Shown one piece after another: positions 34,455 to 46,439 of a stretch of 64,000 nucleotides of DNA. Below the pieces are notes generated by a model that was not told the DNA's origin, searched no databases, and was given only the letters and a program-made list of their open reading frames with translations. The DNA lies in the NCBI GenBank assembly GCA_032717465.1, contig CM064713.1, positions 11,563,916 through 11,627,915 of the forward strand, in the 5' to 3' direction. Numbering within the stretch: the stretch's first letter is position 1; each line of letters opens with the position of its first letter. Made by a program: the position numbers and the translations under genes. This stretch comes from Coenobita brevimanus (lineage: Eukaryota > Arthropoda > Malacostraca > Decapoda > Coenobitidae).

Positions 34455-37273
34455 CCCCACTTTCATGCAAGAAAGACGGAACCAAGGGACAGAAACCCGC
34501 AAGACTGTTCCCTCCAAGAAACAAACAAACAAAAAACAAGATAGCTGGGAGTTAAATTCGATTCGTTCATTTTGAGATGCCTGGGAACACTGCCTTTGAA
34601 AGACTGGATATCATAGACAGTAGGAAATGCAGACAGAGGGAGATAGTTCCAGAGATGATCTGTTGCATACATGAAAGACTGGGAGTAACGGTTAACTCTT
34701 GAAATAGAGAGATGGACAGAAAAGGGATGAGAGTTTGTTGCTAGACGGGTTCTACGTGTCCGCCTTAGCGGTTGGGGGATGCATTCAGACAGTTCAGAGG
34801 AGCAGTGACCATTGAAGTAGTAGTAGAAAACAGATAAAAATGCAAGAATGTGGCGAAGAGACAGAGGTTGAAGGGGGCTAGTAAGAGGAGGAGACTTAAT
34901 GAGACGAAAAGCCTATGACTCCATGTGATTGGGAAGAGCTGTATGTGGGAATCCCTCCCACACATGAGGGCTGTTTACTCTTCACAGGGGCGAATAAAAT
35001 TTGTGTATAAAGTCAGCAGCTGTGCAGCAGTAAAAAAAGGCAGGGAGTCGGCTTAGCACATCTTATCTCTTGGAAACAGATTTTATAAGATATACAATTA
35101 TGATCTTTCCAACACAAATCCCAAGAGAATGAAACCCCAAGAATGTTTTTAAATGAAGCAGGATTGGGTCGGATATTGTTAAGAATTAGAGGATACTCCT
35201 GCATAAGAGTTTTTCAAGTTGAAAGATGTAACAACTGAGTTTTTTATGTATTAAAAACAAGAAGATTACTTCTACCCTTATCAGATATAGGGGCCAAGTC
35301 AGACATTGGGTGTGCCCTAGCCTCACCCCTTGTCTGTTGAAGTAACTGCTGAAATGGGCGCTGCTGGAAGTGAATAGAAAGGTGAAGGGTGGAGTCGTCA
35401 GCATATGAGTGGATACGGTTAGATGTACAGCTTAGAAGATCACTGATGAATAGAATGAGGAAAGTTGATGATAGGACAGAGCCCTGAGGAACACCATTAC
35501 TGATATTTCTAGAAGAACGGTGACCATCAACAACAATAACTATAGAACGACCAGAAAGGAAGTTAGAGATCAAGGTACAGATAGAAGGATAGAAACCAGA
35601 AGAGGGTAGTATGGAAATTGGAGATATATGCCAGACTAGACTGAAAGCCTTCGAGATGTTAAGTGCAATGGCAAAGCTTTCGGCAAAGTCCCGAAAGGAG
35701 GATGACCAGGAGTCTGAAAGGTAGATGAGATGATCTCCAGTGTAGCGTCCCTGGCACAACCCATGCTGACGACCTGAAAGAAGGTTGTGATAGGAAAGGT
35801 GCTCTAAATTTTTTTTTTTTAAGAAGCAGACTCAAAGACTTTTGAAATACAGGATGTTAAAGAAATTAGGCGGTAGTTAAAGGGCTGGGAATGGTCACCT
35901 GTCTTTGGGAAAGGCGGAATGACTTTTAACTTTCAGCAAGAACGAAAGCTACTGGTTGACAGGCGAAGTCGAAAGAGTTTACCTATGCAAAGTGTTAGCA
36001 CTCTAGAATAGCGTTTCTTAACCTTTTCCGACCTCAGCACCCCCTGTAATAAGGTCTCAGTCCAGCCGGCACCCCTTTACATGTAGTTACTGGGACTACA
36101 GTTGCTGCACTATTGCAGTGTTAAAGTAAAGTGAAGTACTGCCTAAAAGTTCGTTTTATACATTCTTAAAAAAAAAAAAAAAAATCAAGGATGCCAATAC
36201 AAAGCAAAACCAGTAAGAAAAAAAAAAAAGCAATGATGCAGCATTTTCCAGCACCCCCTAAAACTGATTTCAGCATCCCTGGAGGTGCTAGCACCCCAGG
36301 TTAAGAAACGCTGCTCTAGAAGCACAGTTCTTGTGGAAAGCAGGAGGGACCCTATCAGGACCATATGCCTTGTTAATATTAAGGCCAGTTATGGGAGAAA
36401 ATACATCAACTGAAGATACTTTATTGTCAGCCATGAAGAAGTCAGAGGAGGGAAGTGTTGGAGGAACAGCACCAGAACTGTCTAACGTGGAATTGGGGGA
36501 GATAGTTTGAGTGAAGAATTCTGCTTTACCAGTAGAAGTAATGGCTACATAGCTATCAGACTGGAAAAGAGGAGGGAAGGATGATGAGGTAAAGTTGTTA
36601 GAAAATTTTTGGTAAGGTGCCAGAAAGAGCGGGAAGAATCTTTGCTGGAGAGTTCAGAGCATTTAATATGAATGATTTTTTTTTTTTTTAAACAAAATGA
36701 AGAGACTTAGAACGATTTAGGGCAGAGATATAAGAGATGAGATTCAGGGGTGGGTTGGCTTCGGTACCTTTTGTAGGCCTTCTCCTTGTTGTGGACAATA
36801 ATAAAAAAGCGTGATTAAAACTTTGTTTTTTTTGCATTAGTCACAGGATGTAAGAAAGAAATGCATGCTTCCATACCCGATACAATAACCTCCATTAAGC
36901 GCAAGGCATACTCAGATGGCTGTCGGCCATGGAAGCAATATTCACTTCAGGAAAAATCAAAGAACTACTGCCCAATTGCCTCCCATCCAGCAGCTCTAAA
37001 GTGCCACAGCCACCACTTCTTGGAAGGATCTACAGACTTTACTGAAGCGATAGGACAGGTTGAGGTGAAAAGGTTGTGATTGGAGGAGCCCAATGGAGAG
37101 AAAAGATTAACAGAGTAAGCAGAATTGTATGTAAGGAAGAGGTTAAGTATGTTGGAACTCTCTCCACGGTGGTCAGGGATACGGGTAAGGTGCTGTACAA
37201 GTTGCTCTAAGTTATTACGGACAGAAAAGACGTAGGCTTGCTCACCAGGTTGATCAGAAATAATGGGTGTCAC
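34455..37273 (-). mobile_element. LINE A copy, minus strand, 5' truncated
   Basis: Same family as 15690-18695. On the minus strand 37273-36965 gives the late endonuclease region ([22 protein letters not shown]), and 35759-35244 gives RT (GVPQGSVLSS, HSYADDSTLHLSI), with LNISKAF in place of LDISKAF, so one catalytic Asp is lost. 35204-34765 is the C-terminal part and 34465-34600 the 3' untranslated region. A hAT-type MITE (36009-36313) interrupts it and the frames are broken throughout. Confidence 0.9.
36009..36313. mobile_element. hAT-type MITE with 8-bp duplication
   Basis: Inverted ends TAGCGTTTCTTAACC and (complement of right end) CAGCGTTTCTTAACC, with an 8-bp target duplication CTCTAGAA at 36001-36008 and 36314-36321. 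Eight-base duplications and this end sequence are typical of hAT elements. Two A-rich runs lie inside and there is no ORF. It is non-autonomous. Confidence 0.9.
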
Positions 37274-37690
37274 TTTTTATTACCATCAGCATCCTGTAGA
37301 ACCTACAGCTCATCCTCTTCTCCCTCTGACAACTTCCCCTGACCCAAGGGTGGGGGAATACGCTCCTTAGGTGTGGCGAGCTGTTCTGTACAAGGCATTT
37401 ACCACGTCCGCATGATGGGAGGAAAGCATCTTCACGGGGAAATTGCTCTTGCAATTGCTGGGGGAATGTACCCACCGGGACTCGGTTGGAGAGAAATGTC
37501 TTGGAACCTGGTTAGGGGGATCCGTCGCTGATAAAGATAGCACGAGGATTCAGAGCCTGGTTGGGGGTTAAAGCAGAGGTGTGAATATGAAGGGGTCTTG
37601 GAGGTAGGGTGCCTGTTGGAGTGTGTTCCAAAGCGTGTGATGGAGGGGGTGTGGAGGGTATCTGGGGAAGGGGGGAGTCTGTGAAAGAAA
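37274..37690 (-). other. Possible LINE ORF1 remnant
   Basis: A Pro/Gln-rich minus-strand frame (37475-37254) reads GTFPQQLQEQFPRED and CGRGKCLVQN, immediately upstream (in LINE orientation) of the truncated LINE A endonuclease. Position suggests an ORF1 joined to ORF2 by an internal deletion, but I recognise no domain. Confidence 0.3.
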
Positions 37691-38439
37691 AAAAAAAACT
37701 ATCAGTTGTAAAAATAATGTAAGTATAACTGTCTTCTGCGAATGGTTACTCTAGAATGTGAACAATTTGTACTTTTCTTCTGTCGAGATCAGCTAAATTT
37801 TCATAAAACACACATTTTCCTACACATGAGTGTTATATGTGTGACATATCATGTATTTCTTGCTCTGGGCGAGATCAGGTAAAATTTCTCCAACTGTAAA
37901 GGAATGGAAAAAAAAATAAGCCATATTAAAAATGCAAGCACAGACATATATCGTTGCTGATGTAGGCTACGGCAAAATCAATATTCATGTTACTGGGGAA
38001 AAAATACTCATTGTGTTAATTGAATTATATAGTTAAGTTTATATGTACAGTTTGTATGCAAGACTTACATAAAATATTTAGGCCGCAATATCATTCGTTT
38101 CTGACAATTAGGCTAACTAAAAAGACAAACAAAATGCCTCGGATTTGCACCAACCCACAGGTAACGGCAAAGGACAGGACGAAGGACAGTGCTGTGGATT
38201 TCTATGTGGAATGTGGCGGGCGCGAATGATGAAGTGGAAGAGGGATTGTCCGGATGTTTGAGGATTCAAAAGTGAACATAAGTCGATTAACTGAAACCAA
38301 ATAGTGAGGTGAGAATGTGAGAGAGTGGGAAAATGGATTAGGTATATGTGCAGGAGCAGGTGAGAATGAGGGGACAATGGAGGATGCATGTATTGTTGTG
38401 TGCAAGAGATGGAATGAAAATATAAGAGAGAGTATGGAT
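37691..38439. other. No gene seen
   Basis: AT-rich unique sequence. Two similar 15-17 bp stretches containing GAGATCAG.TAAA occur near 37786 and 37870. Nothing coding is supported. Confidence 0.5.
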
Positions 38440-39241
38440 CAGTTGGTTCAAGGATTGTGTGGGTAAGATTGAAAGTAGGAATACAAGTGTGGGTGATTGT
38501 CTATATACTGTATATGCACTGACAGAATACTGTGCAAGCAAAGTGAGAAAAGAGTTCTGTGGAAAAGTGCAAGCATGCATGGAAATGTTAGAGCGGGGTG
38601 AGAGAGTGTTTTGTCTGGAGATAGGATTGGAAAAAACGGGAATGTGAAGGTGAGTGGTGTACATGTAGCTGGTGAGTGGGGTATGGATGAGAATGTCAGT
38701 GTTACAGTAGACATTTGTTCAGGTAAGGGGTTGGTGACAGCCGATACTGTCTTTTGGCTCAAAATGATCCACAGGTATACATGGCGAATGATGAGAAAGG
38801 TGGGTGGTGAGCTGAACGAATGGAAGGCAATGACTGATTATGTGTGTGCGGATGAGAGAATGAGAAGATATGTGTTAGATGTGAGAGCATACAGAGGCTG
38901 GGGAGAAGGACTCTCTGACCACCACTTGGTAACGATGAGTCAGGGTACCAATGGGATGAATAATTATAAGGAGAGACGGGGAGGAGGAAGCAGTCCATAC
39001 AAAAAGGGTAGAGAGGTTTCAGAAGGATGAAAAGAAGGCAGAATATAAGAGTGAAGTGAAGATGCAATTAGGTAAATATGATTTGGGGCAGATGGTGGAG
39101 GTGGAAGGTGTGTGCTGGGTATTCACAGAAGAAATTAATGCAGCGTGTGAGGAGGTGTGGGGGGGAGGGGTGAAGAGAAGACGAAAGGGGGTGCATGGAA
39201 CAGCATGGTGAAATGAAGAGGTCAGACAAGTTGTGCCACAG

Positions 39242-39266
39242 GAAAAAAAAAAAAAAAAAAAAAAAA
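39242..39266. repeat. A homopolymer (25 bp)
   Basis: Pure A run inside the LINE B endonuclease-RT linker. It may be the tail of a short inserted sequence, but no second boundary is visible. Confidence 0.85.
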
Positions 39267-40032
39267 GGCATCTTGTGAGTGGATGGGTAGCAGAGGTATG
39301 GAAGTTTAGAGACGGAATGGAGAGTTATATGTAGAGAAAAGGAGAGAGGTGAAAAGGGTAGTAAGAGAGAGTGATGAGTAGGTAAGGAGTTTGGATTGAG
39401 GAGGTTTGCAAGGAGGAAAAGAGAGAGTGTTAAAGAAGGTAATATAATAGGGCAAGAAAAAAAATGGCAGATTGCCAGTGGAGAAGGGAGAAAATGAGAA
39501 CAGATGGAGTGAACATGTTAAGTTGTTAAAGATAAAGAATGAAAGTTTCACTTGTATAAGTGGCTGGGGAATGGCTCGGAGAAAGAGGGAGATGAGAGAG
39601 AGGAAAAGGTCAGTAGTAAGAAAGTAGTGGAGGCAATGAAGAAAACCGAAATGAGGGAAGCCCCAGGAACGGAAGGAGTATGTGGTAAAATGCTCAAAAT
39701 GATGAAGCATGGAGGAGAGATAGTAGTACAATGGATATGGAAGATGTGCAGATTGGCCTGGGAGGAAGGTATATTCCCGGAGGATAGAAAGTCAGGTGTA
39801 ATTAACTATTCCCCTGTACAATGAAAAAGGGGAAAAACTAGTGTGCTGTAATCATATGTATTTGCCTTCTTAATGTAATAGGAAAAGTATGTCGTAGGAT
39901 ATTTATTGATAGATTTAGGGCAATTGCAGGGGAATTAGTTTGAGAAGATCAAGGAGTTTTTTAGAAAGGGAAGAAGTTGTATAGATCAGATTTTTTTAAA
40001 TAACAGAATAGAGGAAGGAAAAACAAATGAAT

Positions 40033-40306
40033 AAAAAAAAATAATCCATACACCAGATTACTGGTGTCCTCTGTTGATAAATTATCTGTAACATTTAGAC
40101 TTGAACAGCCGTTGGTTGAAGTCTTGAGGGAAACAATTCTGGGGAAGCGAGTTCCAGAGAGATGTAGTTCGAGGAATGAAAGAATTCTGATAGGCAGAAG
40201 TTCTGCAATATGGCTGAGTGACATTCCAGTCATGAACGCTACCAGATGCCCATGTAGCACAAGGGAAGCAATGGAGAGGTGGCACAATGGATGCAACTTA
40301 GTCTGA
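40033..40306 (-). mobile_element. Third LINE family, 3' fragment
   Basis: The minus-strand frame 40285-40082 reads RTSAYQNSFIPRTTSLWNSL then FKSKCYR, the usual end of a LINE reverse-transcriptase ORF. An A-rich run at 40033 (T-rich in fragment orientation reversed) bounds it. It interrupts LINE B. Confidence 0.7.
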
Positions 40307-41475
40307 GCATTTGCTATATATAAAAAGTTTCTTGATAAGGGAAATAAGTCCTATGCAGCCTTCATGGATTTGGACAAAGCATATCAGAGAGTGGATAGAG
40401 AAGCAGTGTGGAAAATACTAAGAATGTATGGAGTAAATGGGAAGCTGCTGAATGCCTTGAAAAGTATGTGTGAGGATGCTAGGACTGCAGTGTGTGTGGG
40501 TGGTGCACAGAGTGAATTTTTCTGTATGAATGTTGGATTGAAACAGGGATGTGTCATGTTTCCATGATTTTGCAGTTTGTATATGGATGGAATTATAAAG
40601 AGATAGAGTACAAGGTAGGGCAGTGGTCATTGGAGAGACCCTAATGAGAGAGGGCAGTGTTAGGAAACTTCTTGTTCAGTTGTTTCCAGATGACAAAGCA
40701 TTGTTAAGTGAAGATGAAGAGGACCTGCAGGGCTTGGTGAGTGGGTCTGGGAGAGTTTGTAAGAAAAGGAATCTAAAGGTGAATTCTGGGAAGAGTAAAG
40801 TTATGGTCTTCTAGAATTATTAAGTCACTGAATGCACGCTGAGGCTGGATAGTGAGAGGATAAAAAATGTGAGTGCGTTTAAGTATTTGGGCAGTGTGAT
40901 GAGTGATGATGGAATTTTGGAGGATGAACTGCTTGAAAGGGTACGACAGGGAAGAAAGGTTGTTTTCTTCACTGAAAGCAGTGATAAGAATTAAAGAAGT
41001 GATCATGGAAGTAAAAGAGTCACTGCCTGGTAGTATTGTGATACCCAGGTTTATGAATGAAGGTGAAGCTTGGACATTTTTGGAAGGATGCAAGACAAGA
41101 GTGAGAGCAGTGGAAATGATTTGTCTGAGGCAAGCATGTGGAGCTACATGGAGAGACAGACTGACAAATGCAGAAGTGGAGTAGAGTTGTGGTGTGGATG
41201 TTGTGACAGAATGTATAAGGAGATATATACACTAAGTTGGTTTGGCCATGTGGAGAGGATGAAGAATAATAGACTAGCGAGGAAAATGTATGTGAGTGAG
41301 GTGGAGGGGGGGAGAGGGAGGGGGAGACCAAGGAGGAGATGGAGGGATGAAGTGGAAAGGAACATGGAAGGAGGGGGTAAGTTAAGGGAGGGCAGCAAAA
41401 TGGCAAGGGACAGGGCGACCTGTAGGTGATTTGTTTGTGGTCACCCCTTACGGGATTGAGGCGTCTGGCTACACA

Positions 41476-41714
41476 AGTATACTTTGAAAAAATTGGTTTG
41501 TTTATTTCATGAGATTTTTAAATATTTCTGAGCACTGAATTCAGAGATGAAAACTATCTTTCCTCCATCATGTAACATTTTTTCACAAAACATTTTTTTT
41601 AGTTTTCAGTTATATAGTTTTTTTTTTTTAATTATCAATTCTATCTATATAATTATCTATATATGGGTGCATTATTACAATGATGATATATTTGAATTTA
41701 GTTATTTGTAATAT
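41476..41714. other. Spacer with no gene
   Basis: AT-rich sequence between the LINE B end and the G4 LTR. The last four bases, ATAT, are the candidate left target duplication of G4. Confidence 0.55.
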
Positions 41715-42369
41715 TGTTGGGAAGCAGGATTTGCTAGTTAGTACTGGAAGGTTCTCAGTAATTCTTGTAGTTCGGTTATGAGTCACAGTTTCCAGTTGGC
41801 CTGCTATCTGTGGGTTGAAGTATTTCGAGGGTTGTCCATTAATTTTTGTGCTCTTTTGTCTCTATAAAGTTTTATTTATGTGATTGTTTGTTAAATTATG
41901 TAATTTTATCTCAGTTTGTATGCTAAATAATTTAGAGTATAATGCAGTGTATGAAAACTCTGGATATTTTGGATGTCTCCGAGTTGGTAGCTGTTGCTTC
42001 TCCAAGAATGTAGTAGATCATTCAAGTATACAGGAAGCTAATATATAAGGATGGGGATGGGCCTAGAGAAGTTTTCAGTTTAGTTTGAGTTTAGTCCAGT
42101 GTCAGTTCAGTGTCAGTGCAGTTAGTGAAGATTGTACATCTCCGGCACTTGTGAAAACAGTGAAGTGTAGTCGGCAAACATTAACTGTAATTACTTGGTA
42201 AATAAAGACACCAAACTTGAGGAGCCAGTGTTTTTTTACCATGCCTGACCCAATCTTGTTGTTGCAGAATGAAAGGCTGATCATAGGAAGAACAAATTAC
42301 TGGGCAACCTCTTTCCAATAATGAACTATTGCTGTTGGAGCATGTGGCAATGTGGGATGGGGCATGACA
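41715..42369 (+). repeat. 5' LTR of G4
   Basis: Starts TGTTGGGAAGC and ends GGCATGACA. The first 280 bp match 51093-51375 and the whole matches the pieces of the solo LTR, including GTAGTTCGGTTA, TTAAATTATGTAATTT and GGAGCCAGTGTTT. A TGG at 42371, two bases in, may open the primer-binding site. Confidence 0.88.
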
Positions 42370-42994
42370 ATGGAGTCAAGAGTGTGGACCATTAGAATAA
42401 TACTGCAGTGAGTCTAATCTAAGACATGGAGCAAGGGATGTGCAGACAAGGAGTCAAACTGGGCAGGAGGGAAAGGTGTCCCTGGCTGCAGTCATGAAGC
42501 TACTACAAGCACAGAATGAAGGACAAAGAGAATTCACAGAACAAAACAAGGACAAAGTGAACAACTACTAGCACAAAGTGAAGAACAGAAAGAGCGGTAT
42601 GAACAACTCCAGGAGCCATTACAGCAGCAATAGAGAGAATTACACCTGAGGATGCAAGAACAGCTAGGCGCTTTCATGGGGGAAAGGAAGGAAGAGCAAC
42701 AACAGTTGAAGGAGGAAGTATACACTGAGCTGCGGCAGCAGAAGTATGAGGAAAGCAATATTGTGCTGAAGTGCAGACAGCGTAGACGACCAGCTGAAGC
42801 ATATGGTTGACCATGTGAAGATAGTAAGAGATTGAGACTGTAAAGATATATTGCACTGCTGAGCCTCAGGTTAGTGTACAGGGAGCACATGAAAATGAAT
42901 AGTGTATGGTGTATCTTGACAAAACCCAGGCATCTAAAGGTAGCATTAGAGGGCTGAATAATCAGAATGTAAGAGTTTTAAGTCCTGGACTTAA

Positions 42995-43067
42995 CCCGTG
43001 GATTGCGTAATTACCTTTTTTTTATCCCACCCTGTGGTGCGCAAAAAATGAAGATTCTCATCTAGTG

Positions 43068-43120
<53 letters not shown>

Positions 43121-43428
43121 TCTGTCTTTGCGTATGGCCATGCGTAAGTTTACATAGGGGAGCAGTGAAAAAAAAAAAAAAAAAATTGGTTTACTATAAA
43201 CTTCAAGACAAATATCCAGGGCATCACCTGGTGAAAAGAAAAAACAAACTCTCTCTCTCTCCGTCTTTGCGTAGCGCCATGCGTAAGTTTGCATAGGGGT
43301 GTTGTAGTTAGTGTTGATGCACGGCCAGCACAGCCTGAGCTGTGGCTCACAAGACAACGCTACCCAGCCTGAGCTGTGGCTCACAAGACAACGCCACCCA
43401 GCCTGAGCTGTGGCTCGCAATTCACAGG
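42995..43428. mobile_element. piggyBac-like MITE with CT repeat
   Basis: TTAA at 42991-42994 and 43429-43432. Ends are CCCGTGGATTGCG at the left and (complement of right) CCTGTGAATTGCG. It contains a (CT)n tract (43074-43117), a duplicated block with GCCATGCGTAAGTTT (43136, 43276) and a roughly 35-bp unit (CAGCCTGAGCTGTGGCTC) repeated two and a half times near the right end. No ORF. Confidence 0.8.
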
Positions 43429-43498
43429 TTAATTATGATGCCCCAGTTTTAAGGCCCCAAACCAGTAAAGTGCATGGCTATAATCGGGGTCAAATTAA

Positions 43499-44984
43499 CC
43501 CCTCTGTGGCCGCCAGTGTCGAATGACGTTTAGCCAATAAATGGCCGCAGGTGTTGTTTGAGCGCGGCCTATAAAAAACTGCAAAAATTTTTGGGAAGTG
43601 AACGAACGTTCTGAACGTCTTCACACTGACCTACACTACACTCCCACAACCTCATCAGGCGGTTCAGAGTCTGCTGCTGTGATGAGTGGAATTACGATTT
43701 TTTCGCTCCTCGCCATGCCTAAACAAGCACAACTACACCCATTATCTCAACCCAGGCAGAACATATCATCTTTGTCCTCTCTTGCAAAACACACACAACC
43801 ACCTGTTTACGATTATGAAGTAATACAGGCACATAGAAAAAGGACATGATAATAAGTGAAAAATACATTTTTGTCTTGGCATCTTTACCTATTTGCTCAG
43901 GTTTGCTATAATGGTTTGGATTTTGATGCAGTGCAACTTGTATAAAACCGTGAAAACTTTCGGGAAGTGAACGAAAATCTGGGACATGAGACTGACCTTG
44001 ACTTCACCCTCTCACATATCATCTGTCAGTTCACCACCTGCTGTTATGACGAGTGAGCTACGGTTTTTTCGCTCGTGGCCATGCCTAAAAACACAAACAC
44101 CCATCATCTCGACCCAGACAGAAAATACAATCTTTTTCCTCCCTTGCAAAACACACATAATCACCCTGTTTACGAGACAGCAATATACATTGCTAAAATA
44201 ACAAGGTAAAATGATAAAGATGAACGTAATATGATAAAGATGAACATGTTATTACGGGAAAAAAAAATACGTTTTCCCCCGTCTTTAAACGTATTTATTT
44301 CTGCTTTGTACCTGTATTCCTAACAATTGGACTTATTATTAGTTCTGGAACTGCATTACGATTCTATTTTTAGCCATGCTCGTGGTGTGGGAGCTCGAAG
44401 TTGCGACTCAACTTCCGTATTGTTAATTGGATCAGACTCTCCACTTTATTCTCCCGTGGCAGAGTCTACCCTTGGAGGACGCGCAGTTTTCTCATTTAGG
44501 ACTGAAAATTCAACTCTTTCGCTCCCTTTTCCAAGCATGGGCACAACGATGTAAAAAATAACTCGAAACTACCATAAACATAATATCAAAATGGTTAAAG
44601 AGTATTCATAAAAAATTTTTCCCAACCATTCCTAACAGATTATGTACTGAAATCATTCGATATGATCATATCTCATATATGCACAACATTTCAGCACCAT
44701 TCGCATTGTTTTGGGAGGTAAAAAAAAAATAACAACACCCGTCAGTTGCACTGCGGCAGCGCCCCTGGGTGGCGGATATCAGTTACCAATATTTCTGCAA
44801 CTTCCGCGCTCCATTGCAAGCCACAGAATGCGTCTAGGAAGCTGGGATTTTGCACTGTTAGGTGCATCTGAACTTTCTCTTCAATATGGCAAGAAAAAAA
44901 AATCAATTCTCGAAACTTAAAAAAAATGGCCCCGACGTCGGCCTGGCGTGCACTGAAAATTCTGGGCCTTCGGCCATGCAGGGG
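43499..44984. mobile_element. piggyBac-like element, 1.5 kb, internally duplicated
   Basis: TTAA at 43495-43498 and TTAG (mutated) at 44985-44988. Ends CCCCTCTGTGGCCG and (complement) CCCCTGCATGGCCG. The gag reading frame of G4 is continuous across the insertion point. Blocks at about 43575-43830 and 43925-44180 are diverged direct copies, 345 bp apart. Short open frames over it show no transposase motif. Confidence 0.78.
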
Positions 44985-46037
44985 TTAGAAAGAAACCTCA
45001 GGAATTTGATGGCAGAGTATCTTGGAAAGTTTGAGTTACTTGCTCATGGGAATGGTTGGGATGATAGGCAGAGAGCACTACAGCTTGCTACTAGCCTCGA
45101 GGGTCCCACAGTGGAGGTTCTGGGGCAGATGGCAGTAGAGGAGAGGGACAGTTATCAGTCTTCACTAAAAGTACTGGAGCACAAATACGGGACCATGTAT
45201 CGGACTGAAGTTTACAGGGCAAGACTCCGGACCTGTGTACCTGCTAATGACCTGGAGAGTATGGCACACAACGCATACCTTGGAGCAGCACCTAACCTGT
45301 TGGCTATTCTTCTGAGGGACCAGTTCACTGATGCTCTTGATAGTGCAGACTTGAAAGTGCAAGTAAAGCAGGCACAATCCAGAAGCATGCAAGAAGCACT
45401 TGCCAGGGTTCTGAAATTTGAGTCCTATGTCAGGTTCAGTAAATCCACTTTTCAGCCAGGTCATAGTGTTCAAAGCAAGAAAGAGTCAGGTACATGAAGC
45501 AGAAATATTTGAAGTAAGTTGCTGGTGCTGTGAAAAGCCAGGCCATAGGAAAGAGGACTGCTTCAAGTGGAAGAGGGAACAGGAGAAGACCGGAGGCTGG
45601 GAAGCCAACACAAGAAGGAGGATTGTTACAAACAGAACAAGGAGCAAGAACAGTGCAGTGAAGAGAAATCTACGATTGTAATAAAGGGGTGGTGGACGTG
45701 TGGGGAGGTGGGACACTTCAGTTCTGAGTGTCCAAAGAAGAAAAAAGATAAGAAGAAGGCTGCAGAAGATAAAAAAGAAGTGTGTCAATTAGGAAAGGTT
45801 GATGACAGGGGGCAACAACCAGCCAGTTGTTCCCAAGAAGCTCCACCACTGCAGAAATGCAAGAGGACATTGATTGATAGCTTGCAAGTAGACTGTAGAA
45901 TTGACAGTAAGCAGTGTAGTGGGAATGGGGCTATTAGCAAAAAATGCAGCAGTATTGCAATGACAGGGCCAGTGTCAACTAAAGAATTGGATGCCGATTT
46001 ACAAACAGTGCTAGAGCAGCTGCAATGGAATATAGGG

Positions 46038-46396
46038 GGAGGCGGTGGCTGAATCGGTAGAGAGGCGGCCTGCAGTCCTGATGGACCCAGGTTCGAATCC
46101 CGGCTGGGGCAGGGAACAGTTTAAGGATTTGAATTTCATAGAAGCAGACTTTCCTGATCTACCAGATGACCCGCCGACATGTCGTAAAAATACCCCCGTT
46201 AATACCAATACACCAGTCCTGTATGAGACAGCCCTAGCATGTATTCAATATGGACGGTGGGTGTTAGCGCCGAAGTGGTGACATGTGGAGGTGTAGGAGG
46301 ACTACTGGGCCTTGGGATAGGCTACTGCCCCCGAGATATAGGCCCTGAAGCCTTTGCCCAGAGTCGGACACATAAAAAAAAAAAAAAAAAAAAAAA
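46038..46396 (+). mobile_element. tRNA-derived SINE
   Basis: A polymerase III A box (TGGCTGAATCGG, 46046-46057) and a perfect B box (GGTTCGAATCC, 46090-46100) lie in a tRNA-like head. A body of about 250 bp and a 23-base A tail (46374-46396) follow. No clear flanking duplication was found. It sits exactly between gag and integrase of G4. Confidence 0.85.
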
Positions 46397-46439
46397 TAGT
46401 GTGACCATCATGTGAAGAGGTTTCCAGATTCAACCCTGT

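Larger units (their letters stand above)
38440..41475 (+). mobile_element. LINE B copy, decayed
   Basis: Endonuclease C-terminal half at 38611-39030 (YVCADERMRRYVLD, LSDHHLV). A 25-base A run at 39242-39266 interrupts. RT starts near 39610 (APGTEGV, LAWEEGIFPED near 39758) and continues at 40364 (FMDLDKAYQRV) and 40640-40814, where the catalytic box is FPDD (FADD expected). The end (41090-41430) has FGHVERM, EVEGGRGRGRP and the 3' terminus GGGATTGAGGCGTCTGG. A foreign fragment sits at 40033-40306. Frames are broken many times. Confidence 0.85.
42425..46030 (+). pseudogene. gag of G4, split by two insertions
   Basis: An N-terminal Gln/Glu/Lys-rich coiled-coil-like stretch (42500-42800) is broken by stops. 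The capsid part begins before 43495 and resumes after 44984 (FELLAHGNGWDDRQRALQLA, TSLEGPTVEVLGQM; 45030-45140), followed by KVLEHKYGT. A zinc knuckle CWCCEKPGHRKEDC (C-x2-C-x4-H-x4-C) lies at 45520-45561. A second, WTCGEVGHFSSEC, near 45692-45731, has lost its first Cys. Frame changes occur near 45030, 45490 and 45570. The end is cut by the SINE. Confidence 0.8.

Noticed and set aside
42534..42890. 118-codon Cys/Ser-rich minus ORF
   Set aside because: It is the complement of the Gln/Glu-rich coiled-coil part of the G4 gag.
46038..46110. tRNA gene
   Set aside because: A and B boxes are present but the stems are imperfect and the head is followed by a SINE body and A tail, so it is a SINE head, not a tRNA gene.
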